This document shows, in pieces, positions 13,270 to 25,000 of a DNA stretch of 64,000 bases. Origin of the DNA: Tillus elongatus (Eukaryota > Arthropoda > Insecta > Coleoptera > Cleridae); NCBI GenBank assembly GCA_964006375.1, contig OZ023262.1, positions 53,766,917 to 53,830,916 on the forward strand. Direction: 5' to 3'. The position numbers and the translations under genes were made by a program. The notes below the pieces were generated by a model. That model did no database searches. It was not told the DNA's origin and saw nothing but the letters and a program-made list of their open reading frames with translations. Numbering within the stretch: the first letter of the stretch is position 1; every line of letters starts with the position of its first letter.

Positions 13270-14953
13270 GGTTGTTGTAGCTCGATTACGGGGCCTCAAT
13301 CTACCTACTCCCCAAATCTCGCCGGAGATCGTCTGTGAGGTCTCAGTGTGTTCAACCCTAGGCCTCAGAAAGATCTGGCAGTTCGTTGCAAGTCTTGTCT
13401 TATATATGTCGTTCCGTCTACCTGCTTCGTTATCAGTGAAAGTAGTGGGGTCACCGTCAAGTAAGTGGGGGGCTTTGGTCACGGTATTTAAAAGAGGATT
13501 AAGAGGGTCACCGGCATTTGTTGAGACAGATAATGATGCAATAAAATTGTCTGTGGAATTTATTTTCTTTTTGTGTGTTTGTAAAGAAGATATAATAGGT
13601 TTCCAAGTAGTCGGAAGGCGAAGACCATCATCTCTCTTATTTAAACAATCGGGACGTTTTTCAATCTCGATTGCTTCGCGGATAATTCTCGTTTTGAAAT
13701 TGTAAACCAGAGCTATTGTTTTGGCATTATCGAAGTCTGTTTTGTGCTCTGTATGAATATGATGCATGGCCAGCGCCGATGAGGGGTCGGATTTTCTAAC
13801 TGCGCGTGTGTGTTCATATATTCTATTGTGGATGCGTCTGTTTGTTTGTCCTACGTAAGTTCGGAAACAGTCGGAACAAGGAATTTCGTAAACTCCGTGG
13901 GATTCCTTTGGAATCGTGTCCTTGGGAGTTCTTATCAGATTTGACAGTTTTTGCTCTGTTGTGAATAGGGTTTTGATACTATAGGTTTAAAAATTCGGCT
14001 GATTTTGTCGGTGGAACCTTTAATGTATGGTAAAAACGCTGTGTGTTGTTGTGTGGACTCTGTTTGTTCTGGTTGTGATGTAGTGGTTTGTTGTTGTGCG
14101 TTTCTAATGCTTCGTAGTATGTGATTGTTGTCGTATCCGTTTTCTAGCAATGTCTGTCTTAAAAAGTTTAATTCTGTCTGTTTGTTGTTGTTGTCCGTTA
14201 GTCTAAGGGATCCTGTTACTAGTGTAACCACGGAATTTAGTTGCGATGGGTGATGCTGGGATTGGGCGTTAATATAACGATTGGTGTGGGTTACTTTTCG
14301 GTAGACAGTGTAAGAAAATCCTCTGAATGGGTTTTTAGTGATGCGTACATCTAAAAAGGCAAAGAAAAATTATTTTCTATTTCCATGGTGAACTGGATTT
14401 GGGGGTTGATGTTATTTAGGTAAGAAAGGAATTTGTCTAGAGATTCTTTGCCGTGTGGCCAGACAGCGAAAATGTCGTCAACGTATCTTAACCAACAGGT
14501 TGGTATAAGTTGGGATGAATTGAGGGCTTGTGTCTCGAAGTTTTCCATGAAAATGTTGGCCAATGGAGGAGAGAGGGGTGAAACCATTGGAGCACCTCGA
14601 ACTTGTTTGTAAAATTTGTTTTGAAAAAGGAAATAAGTGTTAGATGTGCAGTGTTCTACAAGAGCTAAGGTATCGTGGGAAATTTTGTGTTTATTTTTGA
14701 GAATGTCAAAGGTTTCAGATAGAGGTATATTGGTGAATAAGGAAACTATATCAAAGCTCACTAGGATGCCGTTTTGAGAAATGGTGTTGTTTTGAAGAAG
14801 ATCAATGAAATGGGTGGAGTTTTTGACATAGGATGTAGCGTTTTCTACTAATGATTGTAGAGTTTTGGCTAGATGTTTTGCAAGTTTTTGTGTGGGTGAT
14901 TGTGACTGTGTGTAGGCAGATTGAAGCCCCATAATCGAGCTACCTTTGTCCAC
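13270..14953 (-). pseudogene. Penelope-like reverse transcriptase with GIY-YIG endonuclease, 5'-truncated
   Basis: This is the self-copying enzyme of a Penelope-like element. The frame from 14953 to 13935 covers the later reverse transcriptase: FDIVSLFTNIPL, then GAPMVSPLSPPLANIFME and the catalytic YVDDIFAVWP, then the thumb region. Near 13940-13970 the frame shifts. The next frame encodes the GIY-YIG nuclease: GVYEIPC, TYVGQTNRRIHNRIYEH and a late EAIEIEK with the probable metal-binding Glu. The first ~300 residues, including the N-terminal reverse transcriptase motifs, are absent. The 5' truncation falls where the inverted repeat array begins. Confidence 0.85.
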
Positions 14954-15225
14954 CGCTCTAAGGAGTAGGCAGATTGAGGCCTTAGAGTGTCCTTACATAT
15001 TTCCTTTACCTACCTTTGTCCACCACTCTAAGGAGTAGGCAGATTGAGGCCTTAGAGTGTCCTTATATATTTCCGTTACCCACCTTTGTCCACCACTCTA
15101 AGGAGTAGGCAGATTGAGGCCTTAGAGTGTCCTTACATATTTCCTTTACCCACCTTTGTCCATCACTCTAAGGAGTAGGCATATTGAGGCCTTAGAGTGT
15201 CCTTACATATTTTCTTTACTTCTTG
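14941..15225 (-). repeat. Penelope-associated ~70-bp tandem repeats, four units, inverted
   Basis: Four near-identical units in the opposite orientation to 13001-13262, with CACTCTAAGGAGTAGGCAG and CTTAGAGTGTCCTTACATAT. Confidence 0.9.
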
Positions 15226-15333
15226 AAAATGGTTCCAAAACAGGAGCCGAAACGTCGAGTTTCCATAAATTCTGGACATGGTTTAACCCGAGAAGTATGT
15301 CTCACATTAAAGACCGCGGAAATCTTTCTGAAC

Positions 15334-15336
<3 letters not shown>

Positions 15337-15408
<72 letters not shown>
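15337..15408. repeat. (TA)n microsatellite
   Basis: TA tract on the right side of the Penelope-like element, pairing with the tract at 8974-9071. Confidence 0.98.
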
Positions 15409-15412
<4 letters not shown>

Positions 15413-15755
15413 TGTATGTCTGTATCACGCTGATAACTCAAGAAATAATGGGCCGATTTTGATAAAATGTGGCACGTACCTTCCTTTTGTAAATGGCTTG
15501 GACAAGTTCGTTAGTCAGGAAAATCGATTGAGGTTATGCGGGAAAATTTTTAGTTTTCATTCGAAATTTTTTTTTATCTCAAAAACTAAAAAAGCTATGA
15601 TAACCAAATTTGGTGGATAGGTTTACGATATAAAAATAAAACTATATACGAAAATGTAGATTCCTATGTTACAAGAAAAAAAGTTATGATAAAATATTTT
15701 GTGCCAAATCATTTCTATGAAACTTCACTACCACGCACGTGCTGCGTCCAGGCTT
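15409..15755 (-). repeat. Family R, right part of the copy split by the Penelope-like element
   Basis: Runs from the AACTCAAGAAATAATGGGCC block to end A (15725-15753, GCACGTGCTGCGTCCAGGC). Together with 8849-9071 it makes one compact copy. Confidence 0.65.
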
Positions 15756-17513
15756 TTTTTACAGGTGGTGGCATGCCCATATCTTTGTCTATACCTAGAC
15801 AGAACTACCTCAATCTCCTTACGTACACATAATATACAGGGTATTCTATAATCTGGTAGGTATCTTGTATGGTAAATGTTGACTAAATGGAAATAAATCA
15901 TTGTCAAAATACTCTTCTATATAAATTTAAAATGACTTTCGGTGCATATGTTGATGGTGATAAGACTGCAGATGAAGTTTTGTCGTAAAATAATCACTTG
16001 GATTAAAATAGTGAACTTTATGTATCAAAACTCACCCAATTTTACAGGTTTTATCATATGCTATTAATTGTTTGAATTAATACCAATCGAGAGGAAATGT
16101 GTAATTAGCAACCTATAACTTTTTAGCTGATTCTCATAAGTATCTACATAGTTCCTAACCAACGAACTTCCGAAGGTTTGAAGCTTTCGCCAATTAAGCT
16201 GTTTTACCATCTAATCGATACAAAATAGAGCTTAGCACGCTCCGAAGATCTCGGCGTATGGATTGGTTACGGCTAAAATTCGCACTAAGCATTCAGATAA
16301 TTTAGTAACAAGCTTTCCAACAATGGAATTTAAAGCAAAGCTACCGTTATAACTGCGTACATTCATTAAAACGAATTTTCCTGCCCAATCAGCTTTAGCT
16401 TTATAATGAACCTGATTGGGTTGCATTATTCTAACGAAAGGGTAGGTAGGATTTGCCTTTCACAGCAAATATCTTTCATGGAAAATAGCCGGTAGAATAG
16501 AAGAAGAAAATATATAAATTAAAGCGAATTAAACTATGTCCTTTCATTTATTTCATTTAAGGTGAATTAATCATGGCTTATTAAAACATAAATAGGTACC
16601 ATTATCAATATACAGTGTGTCCAAGATGAGCACCAGTAGCGTCTCGTGCCTTAATGCATTGGGGGTGCGCAAGAAAAAAAAGTTCGGGACGCAGCAAGTG
16701 CGTTATGGTAGTAAATTTTTTTTTGAAACAAAATTCAAAATTTTCCCAGAAAACGTTATCCGATATTCCTGACTACTACTAAACTTAATAATTATTAACT
16801 ACTCAAAAAGTTTTCCTGTAGTTAGTTATACGTTATAGTAGTTAAAAAGTCCCTTAAAAAGTTAACCTTTAAATTTAAAATATCCACTGAATTATTCAGA
16901 GTGTCCACAGCAACCCGAAGTAGTAACCATAATAATAATTGTCTTGTTAGAACAAGTAAACAACAACAAAATGATGTATTTAAAAATCAATCCGACGCGA
17001 AGACGAAAATTACTAGCTAGTAGGTACACACGCTCTACCAAAAGTCCACTACAAACTGGAAGTGTGTAATATTATAGCGCACAACAGATTGCTTATTCGG
17101 TCGTTTTCGACGAAGATCATCAAGATTCGGCGATCATTTCGCACTGAAGTATCGCATTTCCTGAGAGCGCCGAAAAATACACACCGCCGCCCGACTGCTT
17201 TATATGGATATGGATCTATATAACGTCTGCAACGATTAACACTATACTTATTCTGATTCTGTATTCTGTATTAGGCTGCCGACTCTCTGCGATCCTCGAT
17301 ATACTAATTTTGTTTGTTGAATGCAGGAGATAAAAAAGTGAATAAAAATTTATGAAAATATAGCATACCAAAAATATTATTTTTTCCACGGCTGGCGGCA
17401 GTGCGCGCGCAGGGGCGTACTTATTGAGGAGCCGCCCCTGATGAGCACACCCAGAATGGGGATCTCGCGAAGGCGGAAAGATACTAGGCAGTTCAAGAAA
17501 GAAGAAGTTTGGA
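15756..17513. other. No gene recognised
   Basis: AT-rich DNA. A TE-like end (CAGTGTGTCCAAGATGAGC) is at 16612-16632, a family R end A fragment at 16680-16715, and a GC-richer stretch at 17390-17470. The short reading frames (16232-16426, 17216-17596) resemble no family I know. Confidence 0.4.
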
Positions 17514-17654
17514 AGCAGAAAGTGCGTTATGGTAGTGAAGTTTCGTAAAAATCTTTCTAATTCCGAATACGTCTTTTGTTTAATAAAATACATCAAATTT
17601 GGTAGAGGTATAACATTTATAGTAGAAATTGTGTAGCATATTTTATCACAACAA
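17514..17654 (+). repeat. Family R end A joined to a second module
   Basis: End A (GCAGAAAGTGCGTTATGGTA) continues into TCTAATTCCGAATACGTC and the AAATTTGGTAGAGGTATAAC block. The same junction occurs at 19938-20090, so this is a repeated chimera and not a single rearrangement. Confidence 0.65.
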
Positions 17655-17762
17655 CTCTCTGAAGACCCTATCTACGAGAGACGCTTAAAAAGAACTTGGC
17701 CAAAAGACCTACTAAATTAACAATTAAGTGTTGTCCTCACACGCTTTGCATTATTTATCATT
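17648..17762 (+). mobile_element. 5'-truncated copy of the jockey 3' end
   Basis: Matches the end of the 3337-7550 element: CTCTGAAGACCCTATCTACG, GAGACGCTTAAAAAGAAC and CACACGCTTTGCA. A short internal stretch present in the longer copy is missing. It stops at a family R end B hairpin. Confidence 0.8.
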
Positions 17763-17885
17763 AGTGAATTTTCTTTTAAAAAATTCACCAATGAGGAGGT
17801 TCCGACTTTTGAATTTTGAAAAAATGTCTTCAAATGAGCGCTAATTAGGCCCCCCAGAACACATATCCGGGGTCAGTTTCAATTT

Positions 17886-17971
<86 letters not shown>

Positions 17972-18874
17972 GGTCGCTGATAAGTCTGGAAACGGTCGAT
18001 TATCCGGGAAAATATACAAGGTGTCGAAAAAAGTTTTATACAAAAGTTTTTGGGTTCTTCAATGTCTACTAGGCGGTGATAATTTTATTTATACAGGGTT
18101 GGTCATACAGGCGTGGCACACCCGTATTAGTACGGGCTATGGAAATCAAATGTCTCAAGAAGAATGTTTTACAAACGCTGAAGTCTTAGTTTTAACCGTC
18201 ATTGTCCTTCATTTTACTAAAATGTTTCCAGAAAATTAATTTTAAATAGACCCTTTCTCTGATGCTTGGCAGTAGCCTTAGCTATAGAGTTTATCATTTA
18301 ATGGTATAAAATTTTTGTCGAATTTTCGTAAAAAATCAATAAAGCTCAATATATCCGTTATTATATAAGATATGAAGAAAATTTGTATATATTAATTATA
18401 GGGTGTCTTGAGCTACATCTTAAAATAATATTTCTACAATCACAGGTGGCCCATAAGTCGTTGGTGATACAAATTTTCTTTTTTTTTAATCAAACACGCC
18501 TTATGTTATTGCATTTGCCATCGAAATATAATGCATGTTGGTAAGAAAAGAAATTCGGGATGCAGCAAGTGCGTTATGGTAGCAAATTTTGATCAAATGC
18601 TTCATATTTGAATAGCCCAATGTGCTATTAACCTATAAAGTTGACCAACAAACCAGTTTTTCCAGAAACACTTTAAGTTTACTTTTGGAAATTTTTGTAC
18701 ATTTTCACACAATAAAGTTATTTTTATGAAACATGGCACATTGTTTTTACTATATAGGTTATACTGGTAACCAAAATTTATGCCTGCTTTCTCAAATAAA
18801 AAGAAAACACACATATTTGCAATAAAAACATTTTAATGAAAATTCACTACCATAACTCACTTGCTGCGTCCAGA
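17760..18874 (-). repeat. Family R copy with foreign end inserted beside the (TA)n tract
   Basis: Hairpin end B at 17762-17792, then the CCCCCCAGAACACATATCCG block, (TA)n, body from about 18130, an inner inverted end A (18548-18580) and end A (18838-18874). Part of the body next to the TA tract is replaced by 17969-18120, which starts CAGGGTCGCTGATAAGTC and looks like the end of another TA-targeting transposon. Confidence 0.65.
17888..17968. repeat. (TA)n microsatellite
   Basis: TA tract ending at TACAGGGTCGC, a probable transposon end. Confidence 0.98.

Positions 18875-18961
<87 letters not shown>
18875..18961. repeat. (TA)n microsatellite
   Basis: TA tract immediately following family R end A. 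Confidence 0.98.
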
Positions 18962-18963
<2 letters not shown>

Positions 18964-19095
18964 ATTTTTAATTATTTTTATTTTCGTTCTTTTGGGTTTA
19001 TTATTATTTTCCGACTAGAACATACGTGTAACATATTTACTTAATACTCCTTGTAGAGTAGATTGTAAAAATTTAATAAATAAAAATAATAAATT

Positions 19096-19098
<3 letters not shown>

Positions 19099-19162
<64 letters not shown>
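19099..19162. repeat. (TA)n microsatellite
   Basis: TA tract leading into the family R body at 19163. Confidence 0.98.
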
Positions 19163-19166
<4 letters not shown>

Positions 19167-19965
19167 GCAAGTCGCTTGGATAACTTCGTCAGACAGGAAA
19201 ATTTTGTGTTTTCCTACAGAAAATTTTTATATCTCCGGAAGTAGCAAAGTCAGATGAACGAAATGCAGCATAGGACAAGGGCTGCAGTGCTATCGGGGCG
19301 GCAAAGCCGCGGACGAGCCCTGAGGGAGAAAAAAAAGATTAACCAAATGTGGTACGCGGGTTTATATCAGTAAAGGTTAATTATGTACCAAAATTTAGCT
19401 CTGTAAGTTAAAATACAAAAGAGTTATAGGTATTGTCAGAAACAAATTTGGTGTTTCCCTCAAAACGTCAAAGTCGCAATTTAAAACGTCAAAATTGGAA
19501 ACATTCAGGTAAATAACCTGAAAATAATACAGGTTATGTAAAGAAAATGTGGCAGGAAGAATGTTTTACAAACCCTGAAGTCATTGTCCTTCATTTTACT
19601 AAAGTATTTCCAGGAAATTAAATTCAAATAGACCCTTTCCCTGATGCTTTGGCAGTAGTTTTAGCTATAGAGTTTATCGTCTAATGGTATGTATATAATT
19701 ATTGGCGAATTTTAGTAAAAATCAATAAAGAGTAATATATCCGTTATTATTACACGACATTTTTTCTATACATCAATTATAGGAGATTGAGCTTAAAAAA
19801 CTATTTCTACAATCACAGGTGGCCCATAAGTCGTTGGTGAATCAAATTATCTTTTTTTTTTTGGACACGCCTTATGTAATTACATTTTTGCATTTCCCAT
19901 CGAAATATAATGTATGTTTGTAACAAAAGAAACTCGGGACGCAGCAAGTGCGTTATGGTAGCGAA
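19163..19965 (-). repeat. Family R body with captured retroposon tail
   Basis: Parallel to 7632-8450, from the GCAAGTCGCTTGGATAACTTC block to the inverted end A at 19936-19965. It carries the same insert at the same position (19266-19335), so it shares an ancestor with the copy at 7632. Confidence 0.7.
19266..19335 (+). mobile_element. Truncated 3' tail of the RNase H-type non-LTR element
   Basis: Contains GGCTGCAGTGCTATCGGGGC, AAGCCGCGGACGAGCCCTGA and a poly(A) run. It is closer to the full-length element's tail (48200-48280) than the copy at 7756. It is flanked by AGATGAACGAAATG (19252-19265) and AGATTAACCAAATG (19336-19349). Confidence 0.8.
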
Positions 19966-20545
19966 TTTTCGTAAAAATGTTTCTAATTCCGAATACGTCT
20001 TTTGTTTAATAAAATACATAAAATTTGGTAGAGGTATAACATTTATAGTAGAAATTGTGTAGCATATTTTATCACAATAACTTTGTTGCTTCTTAGAAGA
20101 TAAAATTTATCGGAAAATAAATAAAATTGTACCAAAAAAACTTGTCCGATTTTCTGGGCCAACGAACCAAATCAAGCAATGTACACAATATTTACACTTC
20201 ACAAAAAGCTCTTTGACAAAAAAAATCATACATGTAAATTTGTAAACAATCCTTTTCACGGAAATTACACATTTATTTTTTTTTTACAAAAATTGGTTTG
20301 AGTAATGTTACACGAAAATTACATAAAAGCCTTTTAATGAAAATTAGGTCAAGCGTTTTAACACGACAATTTGCTGAACAAATTTTTTCACGAAAATTTC
20401 ACAGATTTTTCATGGTAATTCGCCAACATCTTTTTAATGCTTTTTCATTAAGAAACTGCACTAATAGAGAAGCAGATGGTAAGACTTTCGGCAAATTTCT
20501 TTAAATGAGCGCGTATTAGGACTCCCCATATCCAGGGTTTATATA
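19966..20545. repeat. Mosaic family R-related sequence
   Basis: Shares 19980-20090 with 17540-17654. Beyond this it holds several short hairpin-like CACGAAAATT pieces and a degenerate end B-side block at 20460-20540. No gene seen. Confidence 0.45.
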
Positions 20546-20547
20546 TA

Positions 20548-20888
20548 CAGTGTGGAACAGCCAAATGGAATAAATTCGATAACGGATAAATGAGGACGTG
20601 TTGGGAAAAACGCTTGGACACGTCGATTTGTATTTTTAACTGCGCATCTTTTTCAAGAAAAAAAAATTATTTAGGGTGCGTCATGTGACAGTGGCCAATA
20701 CCAACTTTCTTATTTTAAATACAAGCCCCTGTATATTATTAATTTTTTGGATTCTTCAGAAAATTCTAGACATAATTCATGTACAATGTTCTATACCTAT
20801 CTTCAACTGTTTCGGAAATATTAAGTATTTTCAGATTTATTACAAAAATTAACATTAAAAATAGAAAATTATTTTATTTCACAAATTC
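20548..20888 (+). repeat. Left terminal inverted repeat (341 bp)
   Basis: Pairs with 22274-22614. Ends inside with TTTCACAAATTC. Confidence 0.92.
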
Positions 20889-20944
20889 TAATAAGAAATA
20901 CTGATTATTTCTTAATAATTTAAAAAAACAAAAAAAAAATAATG

Positions 20945-22033
20945 TCAATGTAGTAAATGTTCAAAATGCTCTCCACGAACATCTTGGCAACATGCTAATC
21001 TGGTATAGAAATGTCTTCTAACATTACTCAACATCTCAGGCGTGACTGATCTAATCGCAAGCGTGATTCGTCTTTTTAAGTCATCTAAGTTGAGGGGCTT
21101 AGTTTTGTATACAATACTTTTGACATATCCCCACAAAAAGTAGTCTAATAGCGACAGATCAGGAGATCGTGCTGGCCATTCTATCGATCCGCGCCTCCCT
21201 ATCCACCGATTTGGAAAAATTTGGTTCAGGTACTGCCGGACATTGATTTGGTAATGGGGCGGTGCTCCATCTTGCTGAAACCATATTTTATTGGCAGGAA
21301 CTTGTGGGTTTGCTGGATCTGGATATAAGTTTGTCAAAGTTGGCACGACATTATTTTGGAGCAGTTCTAAATATTTATCCCCATTCAAGTTGCCATCAAT
21401 GAAAAAGGGACCTACGATATGATTTCCAACAATTCCTGCCCAAACATTAACTTTTTCAGGATATTGCGTATGTTCCTCTCTCATCCAATGAGGATTCTCA
21501 TTAGACCAATAGCGGCAATTTTGACGATTAACATGACCGTGAAGTGTAAATGTGCTCTCATCAGAAAACAAAACATCTTCTAATTGGATCACATTGTTAT
21601 CTAACATTGCCATCATTTGTTCACAAAAATACGTTCTCCTATCGAAATCGTCCTCCATGAGCTCCTGAGTTGGTATCATTTTATAGGGATGCATTTTACT
21701 TTCCTTTAATGTTCGAAAAATTGCTGTGTGGCTAACGTTGAATAGTTGGGCTGCTTGTCGACCAGAAGTATGTGGGTTTTCTTGAAACTCAAGCGTAATA
21801 TCCAATTTCGTATCATCACTTACTGCATTGGCAGCTACTTTTTTTATCTGTCTCACATGACCAAGCTCGCGAAACTGCTTTTCTATTTTGCTAATTGTTC
21901 CTTGGGATACAGGCGGCAAATTTGGAATTTTTTCGTGAAATAAGCGAGACACTTCCATCTGTGTCCGTGTGTTATCTCCATAACCAATCATTTGTAGAAT
22001 GGTTATTTTGTGCATTTCTGTTAAATGAACCAT
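20945..22033 (-). CDS. DD41D transposase (rosa-type), 362 aa
   Basis: This enzyme cuts and pastes the surrounding element, recognising its inverted repeats. Residues 1-115 look like paired helix-turn-helix DNA-binding segments (QGTISKIEKQF, SGRQAAQLFNVSHTAIFRTL). The catalytic RNase H-like fold has D158 (LFSDEST), D255 (FQQDGAPPH) and D297 (SPDLSLLDYFLWG). Forty-one residues separate the last two, matching the DD41D group described for rosa elements. The length is usual for the family and there is no stop or frameshift. The minus-strand ATG lies 240 bp inside the inverted repeat end at 22274. Two relics of the same catalytic layout lie at 31490-32876 and 38455-40370. Confidence 0.92.
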   Translation of the reverse strand: MVHLTEMHKITILQMIGYGDNTRTQMEVSRLFHEKIPNLPPVSQGTISKIEKQFRELGHVRQIKKVAANAVSDDTKLDITLEFQENPHTSGRQAAQLFNVSHTAIFRTLKESKMHPYKMIPTQELMEDDFDRRTYFCEQMMAMLDNNVIQLEDVLFSDESTFTLHGHVNRQNCRYWSNENPHWMREEHTQYPEKVNVWAGIVGNHIVGPFFIDGNLNGDKYLELLQNNVVPTLTNLYPDPANPQVPANKIWFQQDGAPPHYQINVRQYLNQIFPNRWIGRRGSIEWPARSPDLSLLDYFLWGYVKSIVYKTKPLNLDDLKRRITLAIRSVTPEMLSNVRRHFYTRLACCQDVRGEHFEHLLH

Positions 22034-22273
22034 TTTTCTGATATTATTACGTACAGTTAACGAAATTCAAACGACAATAGCACTGACACTAATCACTACT
22101 GTCATGCAGGCAGACAACAAGTTGCTAAGGCTACGAGTTTTATACGAACAGAAAGAAAACTGTTTTTGTTTTTGTTTCATTTCATATCAGTAAAAAGAAA
22201 CGCAGGAATGGTTTTTGTTTACTTTCTCATTATCAAGAGCTGAATGGGAAATAAGTATTGAATGCAATGTAGC

Positions 22274-23175
<902 letters not shown>

Positions 23176-23266
<91 letters not shown>
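23176..23266. repeat. (TA)n microsatellite
   Basis: TA tract at the truncated 5' edge of the retrotransposon fragment. Confidence 0.98.
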
Positions 23267-23269
<3 letters not shown>

Positions 23270-23395
23270 CGCGATTGGACTGGTTAACAAACCTGTGTGA
23301 TTTACAAAACATACTAGCCAAGTTTGATCAAAATCGGTTTATTATGTTTATTTTATTTATTTTAAGTTATCGGTCGGAGATATACATATAAAAAG

Positions 23396-24297
23396 TCTGG
23401 ACGCAGCAAGTGCGTTATGGTAGTGAATTTTCATAAAAATGTTTTTATTAGCAAATGTCTTTTTTAATGAAAGCAGGCCTCAAATTTGGTTACCAGTATA
23501 ACATATATGGTTAAAACAATGTACAATATTTTCTCAAAATAACTTTATTGTTTCAAAGAGGACGCCAATTTTCCGAAAATAAACTTAAAATTATTCCGAA
23601 AATACTGGTCCGATTTTCCTGACCGACAAACTTCTTCACCAAAAGCTTTTCGACAAACCTAACAAAACATTTTTTCATGAAACTTTGCAAACAATTTTTC
23701 CACGAAATACTAAAAAGATTTTTTTACAATAACCTATTAAACATGTATTATTAAGGACCAAAGCATTTTAGAAACAATGAGTCCTAAGGAGGCAAAAAAA
23801 TTGTATACGGCACCTAGATTTTTTCACGAATAATATAAACGGAAACCTGTCTGAATGAGACATTTTTATGGGCCTCTGGTAAAAACGCCGTATGGTAATT
23901 TTTGATACATGCCAAAAATGTGAAACAATTAAAATACCCCGAAACGATGAACGCTCAATAATTCGATGAAAAATGCAAAAACGCAATATTATAAGAGGTG
24001 TTCGATTAAAAAAAAAACAATCTTTGTATCACCAATCACTTATGGGCCAGCCTGTGATTGTTGAAATTATTTTATAAGGTGCAGCTCAAGACAGGCTATA
24101 ATACAATATTTTCTAGTAACCCCAACATTGAGTTTTACCGTAGAAATGCGTCACCCTGTATGTATGTTAAGAGATAAAAACTGTAACTAACAGTGCATAT
24201 GGGTTCTAGGGATCCTAGTTCGCTGTCATTTGAAGAAAAAATCCAAGTTCACGGTGTCCTCATTAGCGATTTTTTTAACGAAAATTCTCTAGAAATT
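23396..24297 (+). repeat. Family R copy, mosaic, no long TA tract
   Basis: End A at 23398-23425, a body related to 28216-29610, the complement of the CAGGGTGACGCATTTCTACGG module at 24140-24163, and a degenerate end B (ATTAGCGATTTTTTTAACG) at 24265-24297. Confidence 0.6.
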
Positions 24298-24988
24298 TTA
24301 GAGCATTAAACGGTACTAGTGGACCTGTGCAGTGGTCGAAATTCGACCGTGATTCATTACATTTTTAAATTTGAACGCCATTGATGTTCTTTTGTCTATT
24401 TGACGACAGCGTTTTATGTGTTTGATGTTTCACGTATTAATTAACGGTCAACTCAGAACGGAGGGGAATCCTATTGTCAAATTAAAAAAAAAACATTTCT
24501 TAATCTATTTGTAACATATATTATAGATACATTTAATCTTTTTGCACGCCTCCTTCATATGAACTTTAACTGTGCCAAACCCCACACTTCCCCGTGCGGG
24601 CATTGTGCCCAAAAAGGGGTAAAAAGTTTTCTCTCAACTCTATAAATTCGCGGTCTCTTAATTGGCAAATTTTTTCTACGAAAATTCGCTAAAAATTATA
24701 GAGTATTAAGCCATTATTAAAATTTTTTGTTACGACTTCACAACTTGGAAAATATGACATCTCACAAAAATCTCTAGGCTTCATGATATAGTTTTCAAAA
24801 TATGCGTATACTTTCATTTGGGTCAAATTTTAATCCACTAGACACTATAAAACAACACCGGAAATAGGATGTTCCCAAGATTTACCGAATCCTTTATATA
24901 CAGTGTGTCCAAGATAAGGAGGGTCACTTTGGGGATGTCCAAAACGGTAGCAGATACAGACTTGGTTAAATAGGAGAAAAGTTGCGCA
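24298..24988. other. No gene recognised
   Basis: AT-rich DNA with a degenerate family R hairpin near 24665-24700 and a transposon-like end (CAGTGTGTCCAAGATAAGG) at 24900-24925 beside a TATATA. The latter start resembles 16612-16630. Confidence 0.4.
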
Positions 24989-25000
24989 CTCAAAAGCCTA

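Noticed and set aside
13262..13705. 147-aa plus-strand ORF
   Set aside because: It is the antisense of the Penelope-like GIY-YIG region, whose minus-strand reading carries recognisable motifs.
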